The notes below the pieces were generated by a model. It searched no databases, was not told the origin of the DNA, and saw nothing but the letters and a program-made list of their open reading frames with translations. Shown one piece after another: positions 34,654 through 42,666 of a DNA stretch of 64,000 nt; positions within the stretch are counted from its first letter, which is position 1, and each line of letters begins with the position of its first letter. The translations under genes and the position numbers were made by a program. The DNA comes from Verrucomicrobiaceae bacterium (GTDB lineage Bacteria; Verrucomicrobiota; Verrucomicrobiia; Verrucomicrobiales; Verrucomicrobiaceae). The stretch covers positions 186,001-250,000 of the forward strand of contig CANGYJ010000006.1 of the NCBI GenBank assembly GCA_947458455.1. Direction: 5' to 3'.

Positions 34654-36315
34654 CTACCTTCCATCCGCCTTCCCCGGCACGCGGGGATCGTGGGCGGGGT
34701 AAAAGAGCTGCTTTCCGCGATCTAGGAAGATCGCCTGACAGGCACCAAACCCAGCACTCGGGGCGAGCTTGTGGCCGAGTTTTTCGACGCGTTGGAGTGT
34801 TTCTTCGCCGAAGGCTTTTTCGATTTTCAGCTCGTCGGGATTCCATTGATGGTGAAAACGCGGCTCAGCGAGGGCGGCGGCAGGGAACTGGCCGTCGTCG
34901 ATGATGTGGGTGAGGAGTAGAAGGGCCTGCGTGATGATCGTGGGGCCGCCAGCGGCGCCGGTGACGATGACGGGCTGGCCGTCTTTGAGCACGAGGGTGG
35001 GGCTCATGCTGGAAAGCGGCCGTTTACCAGGGGCGACGGCATTCGCCTCGGCACCGACGAGCTTGAAGGCGTTCGGAATGCCAGGCTGTACGGCGAAATC
35101 ATCCATCTCATCGTTCAAAAGCACGCCCGTGCCGGGAATGACGACCTTGCTGCCGAAGGCGGTGTTGATCGTTTGATTGAGAGCCACCCAGTTTCCTTCC
35201 GCATCGGCGGTGCAGAGGAAGGTGGTGTGCTTGCCGAAGATGTCGCCTTCCCAATGCGGCGGCATGCCATGGCCGGAAACCGGGGTCGTGTGATCGAGGT
35301 CGATCTTTTTGGCGAGTTCGACGGCGTAAGCGGGATCCACGAGGCCTCGCGGCACCTTGGCGAAGTCAGGATCGCCGAGCCAGTGGGCGCGATCGGCAAA
35401 GGCGAGCTTCATTGCCTCGGTGATGACATGCACGCGGCTGCTCGCCCGGAAGTGACGAATCGGAAAATGCTCCAGGATGTTCAGGATCTGCGCCACATGC
35501 ACACCGCCGGAGCTGGGCGGCGGCATCGTGATGAGGTCGTAACCGCGATACTTTGAGCGGATGGCCTCGCGTTCAGGTGCCTTGTAGGCGGCGTAATCGG
35601 CGGCGGTGGTGATGCCGCCATTTGTTTTCATCCATGCCTCGGTCTTTTGGGCGAACTCACCTTCGTAAAACCACTCGATGCCATTCTTCGCCACCGCCCG
35701 GTAAGTAGCCGCGAGATCGGCCTGCACGAGTGGCTGCCCCTTTTCGATGGGTTTGCCATCCTTGAGGAAGATGGCGGTGGAGGCGGGAAACTGGGCGAGC
35801 TTCGCCGCGGTGGCAGTGAGCTTGCGGGCATACACTTCATCGAGTGGAAAACCCTTCTCCGCGATGTCGGCGGCGGGCAGCAGCACGTCGGCGAGTTTGA
35901 GTTTGCCGTGCTTGGTTTGGGCGACAGCGCAGGCTTTGAGGTAGCCAGGAACGCCGCTAGCAAGAGCGCCGGTCTTGCTGGCCTCGTCGTCGAGCTTGCC
36001 ATTGATGACATACATGTCGCGATGCGCCTTCGCGGGAGCCATCTCACGGCCGTCGATGCAGGTCACGGTGCCATCAGCGGCCCGGATGACGAAGAAACAG
36101 CCGCCGCCGATGCCGGAATTATGCCCATCCACCACGCCGAGCGTCAAACCCGCCGCGATGGCCGCGTCGATGGCGTTTCCACCTTTGGCGAAGGCATCCA
36201 TCCCGGCCTGCGTGGCCAGCGGATGCACCGTGGCGATGGCCTGTTTCGGGAAGGAAAGGTCCGCAGCAGCCAAAGAACCGGCCAGGAGCAGCGATAGGGC
36301 AAAAAGGGCTTTCAT
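34654..36315 (-). CDS. ggt: Gamma-glutamyltransferase
   Basis: A 553-residue periplasmic enzyme with a signal peptide (KALFALSLLLAGSLAAA). It is synthesised as a precursor and cleaved before the catalytic threonine, here T364 in GKHTTFLCTADAEGNWV, which matches the family's autoprocessing site. Large-subunit features are GIGGGCFFVIR and DGREMAPAKAHRDM; the small subunit has RPLSSMSPTLVL and GAAGGPTIITQALL. It transfers or hydrolyses gamma-glutamyl groups, for example from glutathione. The start forms ATGA with the end of a small upstream frame. Confidence 0.95.
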   Translation of the reverse strand: MKALFALSLLLAGSLAAADLSFPKQAIATVHPLATQAGMDAFAKGGNAIDAAIAAGLTLGVVDGHNSGIGGGCFFVIRAADGTVTCIDGREMAPAKAHRDMYVINGKLDDEASKTGALASGVPGYLKACAVAQTKHGKLKLADVLLPAADIAEKGFPLDEVYARKLTATAAKLAQFPASTAIFLKDGKPIEKGQPLVQADLAATYRAVAKNGIEWFYEGEFAQKTEAWMKTNGGITTAADYAAYKAPEREAIRSKYRGYDLITMPPPSSGGVHVAQILNILEHFPIRHFRASSRVHVITEAMKLAFADRAHWLGDPDFAKVPRGLVDPAYAVELAKKIDLDHTTPVSGHGMPPHWEGDIFGKHTTFLCTADAEGNWVALNQTINTAFGSKVVIPGTGVLLNDEMDDFAVQPGIPNAFKLVGAEANAVAPGKRPLSSMSPTLVLKDGQPVIVTGAAGGPTIITQALLLLTHIIDDGQFPAAALAEPRFHHQWNPDELKIEKAFGEETLQRVEKLGHKLAPSAGFGACQAIFLDRGKQLFYPAHDPRVPGKADGR

Positions 36316-36494
36316 GCCCCGAGGCTAGCAGCGGGCGCAAATTTGTCCTCAAAAGTCGCTGTGACCTTGTAACTAACCTCTCCGGCCTTCTCCAAAGCCC
36401 TCACCATTAATCGCTCGAAGCGTTTCTTCCGCTCGGTGGCGAGCTTGAAGAGGTAACGGATTGCCGCTTGGCAGCAGTCGCTCCTTTGTGGCAT
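36312..36494 (-). CDS. Possible 60-residue small protein upstream of ggt
   Basis: A frame beginning ATG 36494 (MPQRSDCCQAAIRYLF) ends with a TGA that overlaps the ggt start as ATGA, the usual sign of coupling. The product is basic, with KLATERKKRFERLM in the middle. No family is recognised, and the upstream region is divergent to the Uma2 gene with 9 bases between starts, so this may be chance. Confidence 0.3.
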   Translation of the reverse strand: MPQRSDCCQAAIRYLFKLATERKKRFERLMVRALEKAGEVSYKVTATFEDKFAPAASLGA

Positions 36495-36503
36495 GATCTC
36501 CAC

Positions 36504-37136
36504 ATGTCTGCCGCCCTCGCCATCAAGCACACACCCGAGCAATACTACCGCCTCGAACGAGCCGCGCCCCACAAGAGCGAGTTCCTTCATGGAGACATCA
36601 TCGCCATGGCAGGCGGCACCTCGCGGCACAGCCTGATCAAGAGCAACCTCATTCGGGAACTTGGCAACAAACTCAAAGGCCGCCCCTGCGCCCCGTATGA
36701 CAGCGATCAGCGTCTCCGCGTGAAGGACACCGGCCTGCGCACCTATCCTGATGCGGCGGTGTATTGCGGAAAAATGGAATACGATTCCGAGGACAGTCAG
36801 GCAGAGACCGCCACCAACCCCACCGCCATCTTTGAAGTGCTCTCAGATTCCACTGAGGCCTATGATCGCGGCGCGAAAGCCGCGCACTACCGCCGCATCG
36901 AAAGCCTGAAGGCCTATGTGCTCATCTCGCAAAACATGCCGTTTGTCGAAATCATCCAGCTCGTGCCCGGCCAGGGCTGGCAGATGAGCGATGCAGCCGG
37001 CCTCGATGCCTCACTGCGCATCCCCTGCCTCGACATCGAACTCAGCCTCGCTGAAATCTACGACCGCGTCACCTGGGATGGCCCCGGCCAGAGCATCATT
37101 CCACTGCGGGTGGTCGAAGAGGCTCCCCTGCGCTGA
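36504..37136 (+). CDS. Uma2-family PD-(D/E)XK-fold protein
   Basis: A 210-residue protein starting ATG 36504 (MSAALAIKHTPEQYYRLE). The Uma2/DUF820 pattern is clear: KSEFLHGDIIAMAGGTSRHS, then a strand LRTYPDAAVYCG (the PD motif), AIFEVLSDSTEAYDRGAKA (E-V-L-S), and YRRIESLKAYVLISQ. These are the conserved elements of a restriction-endonuclease-like fold that is hugely expanded in Cyanobacteria, Planctomycetes and Verrucomicrobia. The role is unknown, although mobility and DNA repair have been suggested. It is monocistronic. Confidence 0.9.
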   Translation: MSAALAIKHTPEQYYRLERAAPHKSEFLHGDIIAMAGGTSRHSLIKSNLIRELGNKLKGRPCAPYDSDQRLRVKDTGLRTYPDAAVYCGKMEYDSEDSQAETATNPTAIFEVLSDSTEAYDRGAKAAHYRRIESLKAYVLISQNMPFVEIIQLVPGQGWQMSDAAGLDASLRIPCLDIELSLAEIYDRVTWDGPGQSIIPLRVVEEAPLR

Positions 37137-37199
37137 ATTCCTCCCTCGCACGAAAAAGCTCTTGCCAGAGCGCCGGGCCTCCCGCACACTCCGCCCCGT

Positions 37200-37352
37200 T
37201 CACGGGACTCAGGACTGAGTTGTGGACACTGGTGTCACTCCGGCAAGTCTGCCGCTGTTTTCATGGCCGTAGCGTCATCAAAACCTCCTGCGCATCCCCA
37301 TGCGTGCGGGCATTCCTATCGGAGTCATCGCGGCGAGGCCGCTTTTTCTTTT
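37200..37352 (+). ncRNA. Candidate structured RNA ending in a terminator
   Basis: The gap between the Uma2 gene and yebC shows five hairpins in a row: ACTCA-GGAC-TGAGT (37207-37220), GACA-CTGG-TGTC (37225-37236), CGGCA-AGTC-TGCCG (37241-37254), GCGCAT-CCCC-ATGCGT (37290-37305), and the terminator GCGGC-GAG-GCCGC followed by TTTTTCTTTT (37330-37352). A weak promoter-like TTGCCA is at 37163. No RNA family is recognised. It may be a small RNA, a leader attenuator of yebC, or a chance cluster. Confidence 0.35.
37330..37352 (+). terminator. Hairpin with T-tract upstream of yebC
   Basis: GCGGC-GAG-GCCGC is followed by TTTTTCTTTT on the plus strand. It would stop transcripts arriving from the Uma2 gene or from the structured region before it, so yebC must have a promoter in the remaining 80 bases or rely on attenuation control. 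Confidence 0.7.
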
Positions 37353-37435
37353 CCCCTCATACCAACCCCGCACGGTATGCCAGCCCTCATGGGCGCATCA
37401 CTGATTGCTTCCGATAACCGACATCGTCTCCCCCC

Positions 37436-38185
37436 ATGGCCGGCCACAATAAATGGTCCAAGATCAAGCGCACCAAGGCAGTCATTGATGCCAAGCGCGG
37501 CAATGCCTTCTCCAAGCTCGCCAAGGAGCTCACCCTCGCCGCGAAAGCCGGCGGCGGCAGCCCGGATACCAACGCACGCCTCCGCAGCGCCATCACCGCC
37601 GCCAAGGCCGCCAACGTCCCCAACGACAACATCGACCGCGCCATCAAAAAAGGCACCGGCGAGCTCGCCAGCGCCGCTCTCGAAGAGGTCCTCTACGAGG
37701 CCTACGCCCCCGGCGGCGTCGCCATGATGATCGAAATCGTCACCGATAACCGCAACCGCAGCGCCAACGACGTCCGCGTCCTCCTTTCCAAGAACAGCGG
37801 CACCTTCGCCGATAGCGGCAGCGTCGCCTACATGTTCCTGCGCCGTGGTGAAATCCGCCTCGACAAAGCCGCCGCCTCCGAGGACCAGCTCATGGAGGCG
37901 GCCCTCGATGCCGGTGCCGACGACATCGCCGACGAAGGCGATGACTGGGTCGTTTACACCCCCACGGATAAGCTCTTCCAGGTCTCCAATGCCCTGCGGG
38001 ATAAAAACATCACCTCCCGCAGTCAGCAGCTCATCTACCAGCCGCAGACCACCGTCACCATCAGCGATGTGGCCACCGCCAAGTCCCTCATCAAGCTCTA
38101 CGAGATCCTCGACGACTACGACGATACCCAGCACGTCCACGCCAATTTTGAAATCGACGACGCCATCGCCGACCAGCTCGATTAA
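37436..38185 (+). CDS. yebC: YebC/PmpR-family protein
   Basis: A 249-residue protein with the hallmark start MAGHNKWSKIKRTKAVID, then GSPDTNARLRSAITAAKAAN, the conserved YEAYAPGGVAMMIEIVTDNRNR, and an acidic C-terminus. YebC proteins were described as transcriptional regulators; recent work on relatives links them to translation of proline-rich stretches. The latter would suit a genome with as many proline-rich proteins as this one (MoxR, pseudopilin, TPR protein). The rho gene follows after 20 bases, suggesting an operon. Confidence 0.96.
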   Translation: MAGHNKWSKIKRTKAVIDAKRGNAFSKLAKELTLAAKAGGGSPDTNARLRSAITAAKAANVPNDNIDRAIKKGTGELASAALEEVLYEAYAPGGVAMMIEIVTDNRNRSANDVRVLLSKNSGTFADSGSVAYMFLRRGEIRLDKAAASEDQLMEAALDAGADDIADEGDDWVVYTPTDKLFQVSNALRDKNITSRSQQLIYQPQTTVTISDVATAKSLIKLYEILDDYDDTQHVHANFEIDDAIADQLD

Positions 38186-38205
38186 TCCCCCTTTCCCCCA
38201 CCATC

Positions 38206-39993
38206 ATGCCCGATAACGAACTTCCTGCTGACGAGGCCGCCGAAACCAAACCCAAGCGCAAGCCCGCCGCCAAGAAAGCAGCCGCCAAAAAAGCGGCCGT
38301 GAAGAAGCCTGCGGCCAAAAAAGCAGCGCCAGCCGCCAAGAAAGCAGCGCCAGCCGCCAAAAAGGCCGCTGCGGTGAAAGCGCCCGCCGAGGTGAAAGTG
38401 CCCGTCGAAGTCAAAAAGCCCGCCGCCAAAAAAGCCGCGAAGCGCAAGACCAAGGCCGAAATCGCGGAGGAAAGCACGCCCGAGCTGCCTCTCGCTGAAG
38501 CTCCGGCACCCACTCCAGTTCCAGCCATCGAAGCCCCGGCTCCGGTCAGTGAGACACCCGCGCCCGTTGTCATCGCCGCTCCCGAACCACCAGCCTCATC
38601 GGCACCGCCCGCGCCAGCCGCACCCGTTGCCCCGTCGAATCAGGACTCAGGAATCCAAAATCAGGAATCCCCCCGGCCCCAAAACGCCCACGAACGCCGC
38701 AAATCCAAGTTTGAACGTTGGAAAGAAAAGCAGCGCCAGCGTGCCCTTGAGCGTCAGCAGGCCCGTCAGAATGGTCAAGGCGGTCAGGGCGGCCAATACG
38801 CTCCAAACGGCTCCCAGCCATCCCACGGCCATCAGCAGGGCCCCGCCGCTGAGCCTCTGCCAGTCAAAGAAATCGAACTCGGCCCGCCCGAGCCAGCCAA
38901 TGGCGTCCTCGAGCTAAACCTCAAAGGCTTTGGCAGTCTCCGCCAGAAGGACCGCGCCTATGCCCAGCACCCGAATGATTGCTGGGTCAGCCAGGACACC
39001 ATCCGCCAGTATGGCCTGCGTGAAGGCATGCACATCAGCGGTGTGCAGCGCAAAGGCGCCCGTGGCCCGCAGCTCACTGAAGTCACCGAGATCAATGCCC
39101 GCGCCCCCGAGGTCGTGCGTGATCTCCCGCTCTTTGAAGAACTCAAAGCCATCAATCCCAACAAGCGCATCCAGCTTGAGACCCACAAAGACCGCCTCAC
39201 CACCCGCGTGATCGATATGTTCACGCCCGTCGGCCGCGGCCAGCGTGGTCTCATCGTCGCTCCGCCGCGTTCGGGAAAGACCACCATCCTCCAGCACGTC
39301 GCCGAGGCCGTCACCACGAACCACCCCGGCACGCACCTCATGATTTTGCTCGTCGATGAGCGTCCCGAAGAAGTCACCGAATTCAAACGCGCCCTTCCGA
39401 ACGCCGAAATCTACGCCAGCAGCAACGATCAGGACGTCAAATGCCACACCCGCATCTCCCAGTTCGCCATCGAGCGGGCAAAGCGCCTCGTCGAGTGCGG
39501 CGAGCATGTCTTCATGCTCATTGATTCCATCACCCGCATGGCCCGCGCCTTCAACAACAGCGCCAAAAACAGCGCCACCATGAGCGGTGGTGTCGGCGTC
39601 GGTGCCCTGGAGATTCCGCGCCGTCTTTTCGCCGCCGCGCGAAACACTCGCACCGCCGGCAGCCTCACCATCCTCGCCACCGCCCTCATCGAGACCGGCA
39701 GCAAGATGGACGACCTCATCTTCCTTGAGTTCAAAGGCACCGGAAACATGGAGCTCGTGCTCGACCGCAAAATCGCCGAGCAGTTTTATTATCCTGCCGT
39801 GAACATCTTCAAATCCGGCACTCGCCGCGAGGAGCTCCTCCTCCAGGCCTTCCAGCTCGATAAGATCCACATGCTCCGCCGCGGCCTCGCCGGTGGCAAG
39901 CCCATCGACGCCATCCAGCGCGTCCTCACCCTCCTCGAACGCTACCCGAGCAACGCCCAAATGCTCGTCGATCTCCCCAGCAAGGCCAGTTGA
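38206..39993 (+). CDS. rho: Transcription termination factor Rho with long Lys/Ala/Pro N-terminal extension
   Basis: A 595-residue Rho. The RNA-binding domain begins near residue 220 (KEIELGPPEPANGVLELN), the Walker A is APPRSGKTT near residue 350, and the motor domain is complete through RRGLAGGKPIDAIQRVL. The first 215 residues are an intrinsically disordered extension: AKKAA repeats (residues 20-80), a Pro/Ala stretch, a heptad-repeat-derived NQDSGIQNQES (about 145-155), and an RNA-binding-like FERWKEKQRQRALERQQAR with a Gln/Gly tail. Such inserts in Rho of high-GC bacteria can bind RNA or phase separate. It is in an operon with yebC. Confidence 0.95.
   Translation: MPDNELPADEAAETKPKRKPAAKKAAAKKAAVKKPAAKKAAPAAKKAAPAAKKAAAVKAPAEVKVPVEVKKPAAKKAAKRKTKAEIAEESTPELPLAEAPAPTPVPAIEAPAPVSETPAPVVIAAPEPPASSAPPAPAAPVAPSNQDSGIQNQESPRPQNAHERRKSKFERWKEKQRQRALERQQARQNGQGGQGGQYAPNGSQPSHGHQQGPAAEPLPVKEIELGPPEPANGVLELNLKGFGSLRQKDRAYAQHPNDCWVSQDTIRQYGLREGMHISGVQRKGARGPQLTEVTEINARAPEVVRDLPLFEELKAINPNKRIQLETHKDRLTTRVIDMFTPVGRGQRGLIVAPPRSGKTTILQHVAEAVTTNHPGTHLMILLVDERPEEVTEFKRALPNAEIYASSNDQDVKCHTRISQFAIERAKRLVECGEHVFMLIDSITRMARAFNNSAKNSATMSGGVGVGALEIPRRLFAAARNTRTAGSLTILATALIETGSKMDDLIFLEFKGTGNMELVLDRKIAEQFYYPAVNIFKSGTRREELLLQAFQLDKIHMLRRGLAGGKPIDAIQRVLTLLERYPSNAQMLVDLPSKAS
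38638..38672 (+). repeat. Five heptamers inside the rho gene
   Basis: AATCAGG, ACTCAGG, AATCCAA, AATCAGG and AATCCCC follow each other in exact 7-base phase within the sequence for the disordered extension of Rho. Thirty-five bases is not a multiple of three, so if the block was inserted, additional changes kept the frame. Confidence 0.88.
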
Positions 39994-40155
39994 GCCGCTT
40001 CACGTTACTCAAACTCACCGAGCCTGATGTTCAGCGCTCGGGAGTTAGCGGCGGACGTCCCGGATCAGGCGACGGCGAGCGCAAGACGTTGCTGACGCGA
40101 GAGATAGCCTTCGAGCCGTTATGTGTATCCGCCCTTGGATTGGCGGTGGTGTCGG

Positions 40156-40740
40156 TCAGGGAGCATTCAGGTCTGTCGTGAAGCCATGCAGAGAAAGCTT
40201 CGGCACTAACTCCAGGGCGTCCAGATACGATAAATCCGTGATGGAGACGGAGCGAACAGCAGCCAATTGCTCTCTCACATCAAGTGCCGACAGCGAGCGG
40301 TAGTGTGGAATAGATCGCTTGGCGGCCATCACGAGGTCATTGAGGCTCCAGTTACTCGGCCATGTAAGTGTCAGACGCCCCGGCCGGGAATCCCTAACGA
40401 GCAGATTATAGCGAACACGCCAATCTGTTACCGTAAGCGTCGTGGGGGAATCGAGAAAAGCGAAACCCGCCGCTAACAGAAAATCCCAAGACGCCGAAAC
40501 CGCAGTCGCGAGTGTGTCGTAGTGGTCAGTGTTCCACCATGGGCTCTCTGCTTTCAGGTATGGAGGGTCTCCGTGGGAAAGGAAGCACCGCAGACGTCCT
40601 CCCGTGACTCTGTCGTATGAAACTAAACGTCCATCACAGCTCTGGAACGAAGGCCCTCTCTCTCGTGCCGAGCGTCTCGAGTAACCACGGGAAGCGAACA
40701 GCGGTTCGTAACTGTCGAGAAGCTTACCGGGTGCGGCCAT
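40156..40740 (-). CDS. Hypothetical protein (194 aa)
   Basis: An open frame from ATG 40740 (MAAPGKLLDSYEPLF) to 40156. The composition is less GC-biased than its neighbours. It has no signal peptide or membrane helix and shows mixed alpha/beta character (DWRVRYNLLVRDSRPGRLTLTWP, SALDVREQLAAVRSVSIT). I recognise no family. The flanking gaps (39994-40155 and 40741-41186) are gene-free and repeat-rich, so this may be a recently acquired gene. The 39994-40155 gap holds an 11-bp imperfect inverted repeat near 40014-40041 just after rho. Confidence 0.55.
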   Translation of the reverse strand: MAAPGKLLDSYEPLFASRGYSRRSARERGPSFQSCDGRLVSYDRVTGGRLRCFLSHGDPPYLKAESPWWNTDHYDTLATAVSASWDFLLAAGFAFLDSPTTLTVTDWRVRYNLLVRDSRPGRLTLTWPSNWSLNDLVMAAKRSIPHYRSLSALDVREQLAAVRSVSITDLSYLDALELVPKLSLHGFTTDLNAP

Positions 40741-40993
40741 TGGCTAGTGACTTTGAAGTTGGGTTAACGTTGTTTAATCACAATAAACTGTGGGCGAATC
40801 AGATTCGCTCACGGTTTACTTTGGAATAAACAGGCAAAAAGTGGGGTGAAAGAAGGTCATTCACGAAAAGAAAGGTTTTTGATGGATGGACCGATGGAAG
40901 CGAAAAAGTCTCCCGAGGTCAAGACTTGGGTGCGGCGGGTCGTCGAGGCAGCGAGTGTTTTCAGGCCAGCGAACGAGGAGAAAGATGATTGTT

Positions 40994-41047
40994 AGGAACA
41001 AGGAACGGGACTTGCCAAGTCCCTCCCTGAGGCACTTGGCAAGTGCC
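40994..41047. repeat. Heptads running into two tandem palindromes
   Basis: The 446-bp gene-free gap before the menC-like gene contains AGGAACA and AGGAACG in 7-base phase, then two hairpins: GGACTTG-C-CAAGTCC (41008-41022) and GGCACTTG-G-CAAGTGCC (41031-41047). Both share the core ACTTGG/CCAAGT. They lie 40 bases from the fold-back at 41089. The remaining part, 40741-40990, is A+T rich and shows nothing else. Confidence 0.8.
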
Positions 41048-41088
41048 TCTCCTTGATCGCGGGCTCGCCGATCCTGAAGCCGACAAGC

Positions 41089-41170
41089 ATGGTGGAACTG
41101 AAAAGGGAGGAATGGCGCTGTGGCTCGTGCCATTGGCCATTTTCAGTTCCTCCATTCTCAGTTCCACCAT
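41089..41170. repeat. Gene-less copy of the S23-element ends (fold-back)
   Basis: The left arm starts ATGGTGGAACTGAAAAGGGA (41089) and the right arm is the reverse complement of ATGGTGGAACTGAGAATGGA plus GGAACTGAAAATGG (41137-41170). The outer 13 bases match perfectly and 23 of the outer 25 match. Between the arms only a small hairpin (AATGGC/GCCATT) remains. The arms resemble those around the four-helix-bundle gene at 46217-46612, so this looks like a solo or internally deleted version of that element. Confidence 0.8.
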
Positions 41171-41186
41171 TCCCGCCTCAAACGCC

Positions 41187-42158
41187 TCACACCAGCCTGC
41201 GCCATGGCAGACCATCCAGCACCTCGCCAAAACCAAGACCTCCGCCGCTGTGATCGGCTGCGAGATAGCCGCCGTGTGATGTGACCCGCTCAAAGAAGGC
41301 GTCCTTCGCGAAAAGATGCTCGGTGCAGAGCCCGCAATAGTCGAGCGTGTATCCGGCGGCAGCTGCCGTGGCCGCTTCATAGGCGGCGAACATCTGGCCG
41401 AGTGCATGATCCATGGCGGAGGTCATCACGAGGCGCTTTTCAGGATGCTTTTCCGCCACCACACGCCAGTCACGACGGGCGGGTTTTACCACGACGGCGT
41501 CAAAGCCATGCGTACCGGACTTCCATCCTTTGTCGAGCGCCAGTGCCACACCCCAGCGCCGCCGAATGGCCTCCCAGGCCTCCGCCTCATACGGAAACGG
41601 GTCCTCCACAAAATCGAGCGCCCGATAAATGCGCAGCGGCATGAACTCGACGAATTTTTCAAACGTCATCCGATCCAGCACCCCATTAAAATCCACTCGA
41701 AGCCGCACGCCCTGCGTTTCAAAGCGCTTCGCGCAGCCTTCGAGAAAGCGGATCGTCTCGCCGTAGTTCGCGAACCCCTTCGCTTTGATGGCTCCCCAGC
41801 CTTCCTCCATCACCCGCTGCATCTGGGGCTCCGTCTCGGCGGCAAAGCTCCACGAATAATGGCTGCGCGGAATGCTCAAGCCCTCGAACAAGCTCACTCC
41901 TGCCCTTCTCGCCGCGCCGTCGATCTCCGCACAGCGCAGCGCCATCTCCGTGACCGGCGTGGTGATGCCCTCGGCGAGCAGCCGAAGCTGCTCCTCCACC
42001 GGCGCATCCCCAAACTCCGGCCACGGATGCACGCAGCCATAGCCGCCATTCACACACAGCAGCGCTCCCGCAAACACCCGCCGCTGCGACACGGCATTGA
42101 GAGCCGTGCCGCTCTTCAGCAGGTAGTCATGCACATAGATCGAGGGCATCTCACTCAT
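41187..42158 (-). CDS. Enolase-superfamily protein, probably o-succinylbenzoate synthase
   Basis: A 323-residue barrel enzyme. Visible features are an acidic N-terminal capping domain, KAKGFANYGETI with a catalytic-type Lys, LRVDFNGVLDR and DFVEDPFPYEAE carrying metal ligands, ALDKGWKSG, and VVVKPARRDW with the second Lys. This order is that of MenC in menaquinone biosynthesis, but N-succinylamino acid racemases share it. No other men gene is in the window. The stop lies 16 bases from the fold-back element at 41089-41170. The start at 42158 is the best ATG. Confidence 0.78.
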   Translation of the reverse strand: MSEMPSIYVHDYLLKSGTALNAVSQRRVFAGALLCVNGGYGCVHPWPEFGDAPVEEQLRLLAEGITTPVTEMALRCAEIDGAARRAGVSLFEGLSIPRSHYSWSFAAETEPQMQRVMEEGWGAIKAKGFANYGETIRFLEGCAKRFETQGVRLRVDFNGVLDRMTFEKFVEFMPLRIYRALDFVEDPFPYEAEAWEAIRRRWGVALALDKGWKSGTHGFDAVVVKPARRDWRVVAEKHPEKRLVMTSAMDHALGQMFAAYEAATAAAAGYTLDYCGLCTEHLFAKDAFFERVTSHGGYLAADHSGGGLGFGEVLDGLPWRRLV

Positions 42159-42162
42159 TGGA

Positions 42163-42276
42163 TCAAGCCTTCGCGAGTGCCTGATCGAGATTAAGGCGGC
42201 AGATCGACACGGTCCGGGAACCAGTGGTGGGATCAGGGACCTGACCGCCGTGGAGGCAACGAGTTTCGAGTTTCAT
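42163..42276 (-). pseudogene. Relic of an O-acetylhomoserine sulfhydrylase (metY) gene
   Basis: The 37-codon frame MKLETRCLHGGQVPDPTTGS reads as the exact N-terminus of MetY/cystathionine gamma-synthase-family enzymes (LETRCLHGGxxPDPTTGSR). After RTVSICRL it ends NLDQALAKA, which resembles the usual C-terminus of the same family (DLDQAL). The roughly 400 codons in between are missing. I infer a large internal deletion that left both ends joined. It lies 4 bases upstream of the menC-like gene start and 18 bases from a MITE end at 42294. Confidence 0.7.
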
Positions 42277-42293
42277 GGTGGAAGAGGGAGATG

Positions 42294-42567
42294 CTAGGCC
42301 GTGTTTGAAAACCATATTAGCGTCGAAAAAGGCGTCAGCAAAGTGGCCATCTCGCTCCGTCGAACCGACTGAAGGGAGATAGTCAGCCGTAGGCTGCCCG
42401 TAGGGTGGAGCGAAGCGACAGCAAATGAGCAAAAGGCTCTCGTTGACACCTGCACGTCCCGGAATTCGTCAACAGCTCAGCCTGCCTCACGCTTAGTTCC
42501 TCTCGCGGAGCGAGAGGACTACTTTGCTTCGCCCAGTCGCAGTCCTTGGTTTTCAAACACGCTCTAG
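42294..42567. mobile_element. MITE-like element copy A, CTAG ends
   Basis: The terminal inverted repeats are CTAGGCCGTGTTTGAAAACC (42294-42313) and, inverted, CTAGAGCGTGTTTGAAAACC (42548-42567): 18 of 20 match. A second inverted pair lies inside: GCAAAGTGGCCATCTCGCTC at 42338 against its complement at 42506-42527. The 274-bp element has no gene. It fills most of the 390-bp gap before btaA. The centre is unrelated to that of copy B at 44878. Confidence 0.85.
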
Positions 42568-42666
42568 CTGACGGTGCCCCAGCGTCAATGAGACGGCAGC
42601 CGTGCGTGACGAAAGCGACACGCGGCTGTGCTCGCAGGTCGGGCGCGACCTTGTTTCTTTTGAGGC

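Noticed and set aside
39993-40156. Possible integron attC or attI site after rho
   Set aside because: There is an 11-bp imperfect inverted repeat (AACTC-CCGAGC / GCTCGG-GAGTT) and a GTTAGC, but the GTTRRRY and RYYYAAC core sites do not fit and the spacing is wrong. No integrase is present.
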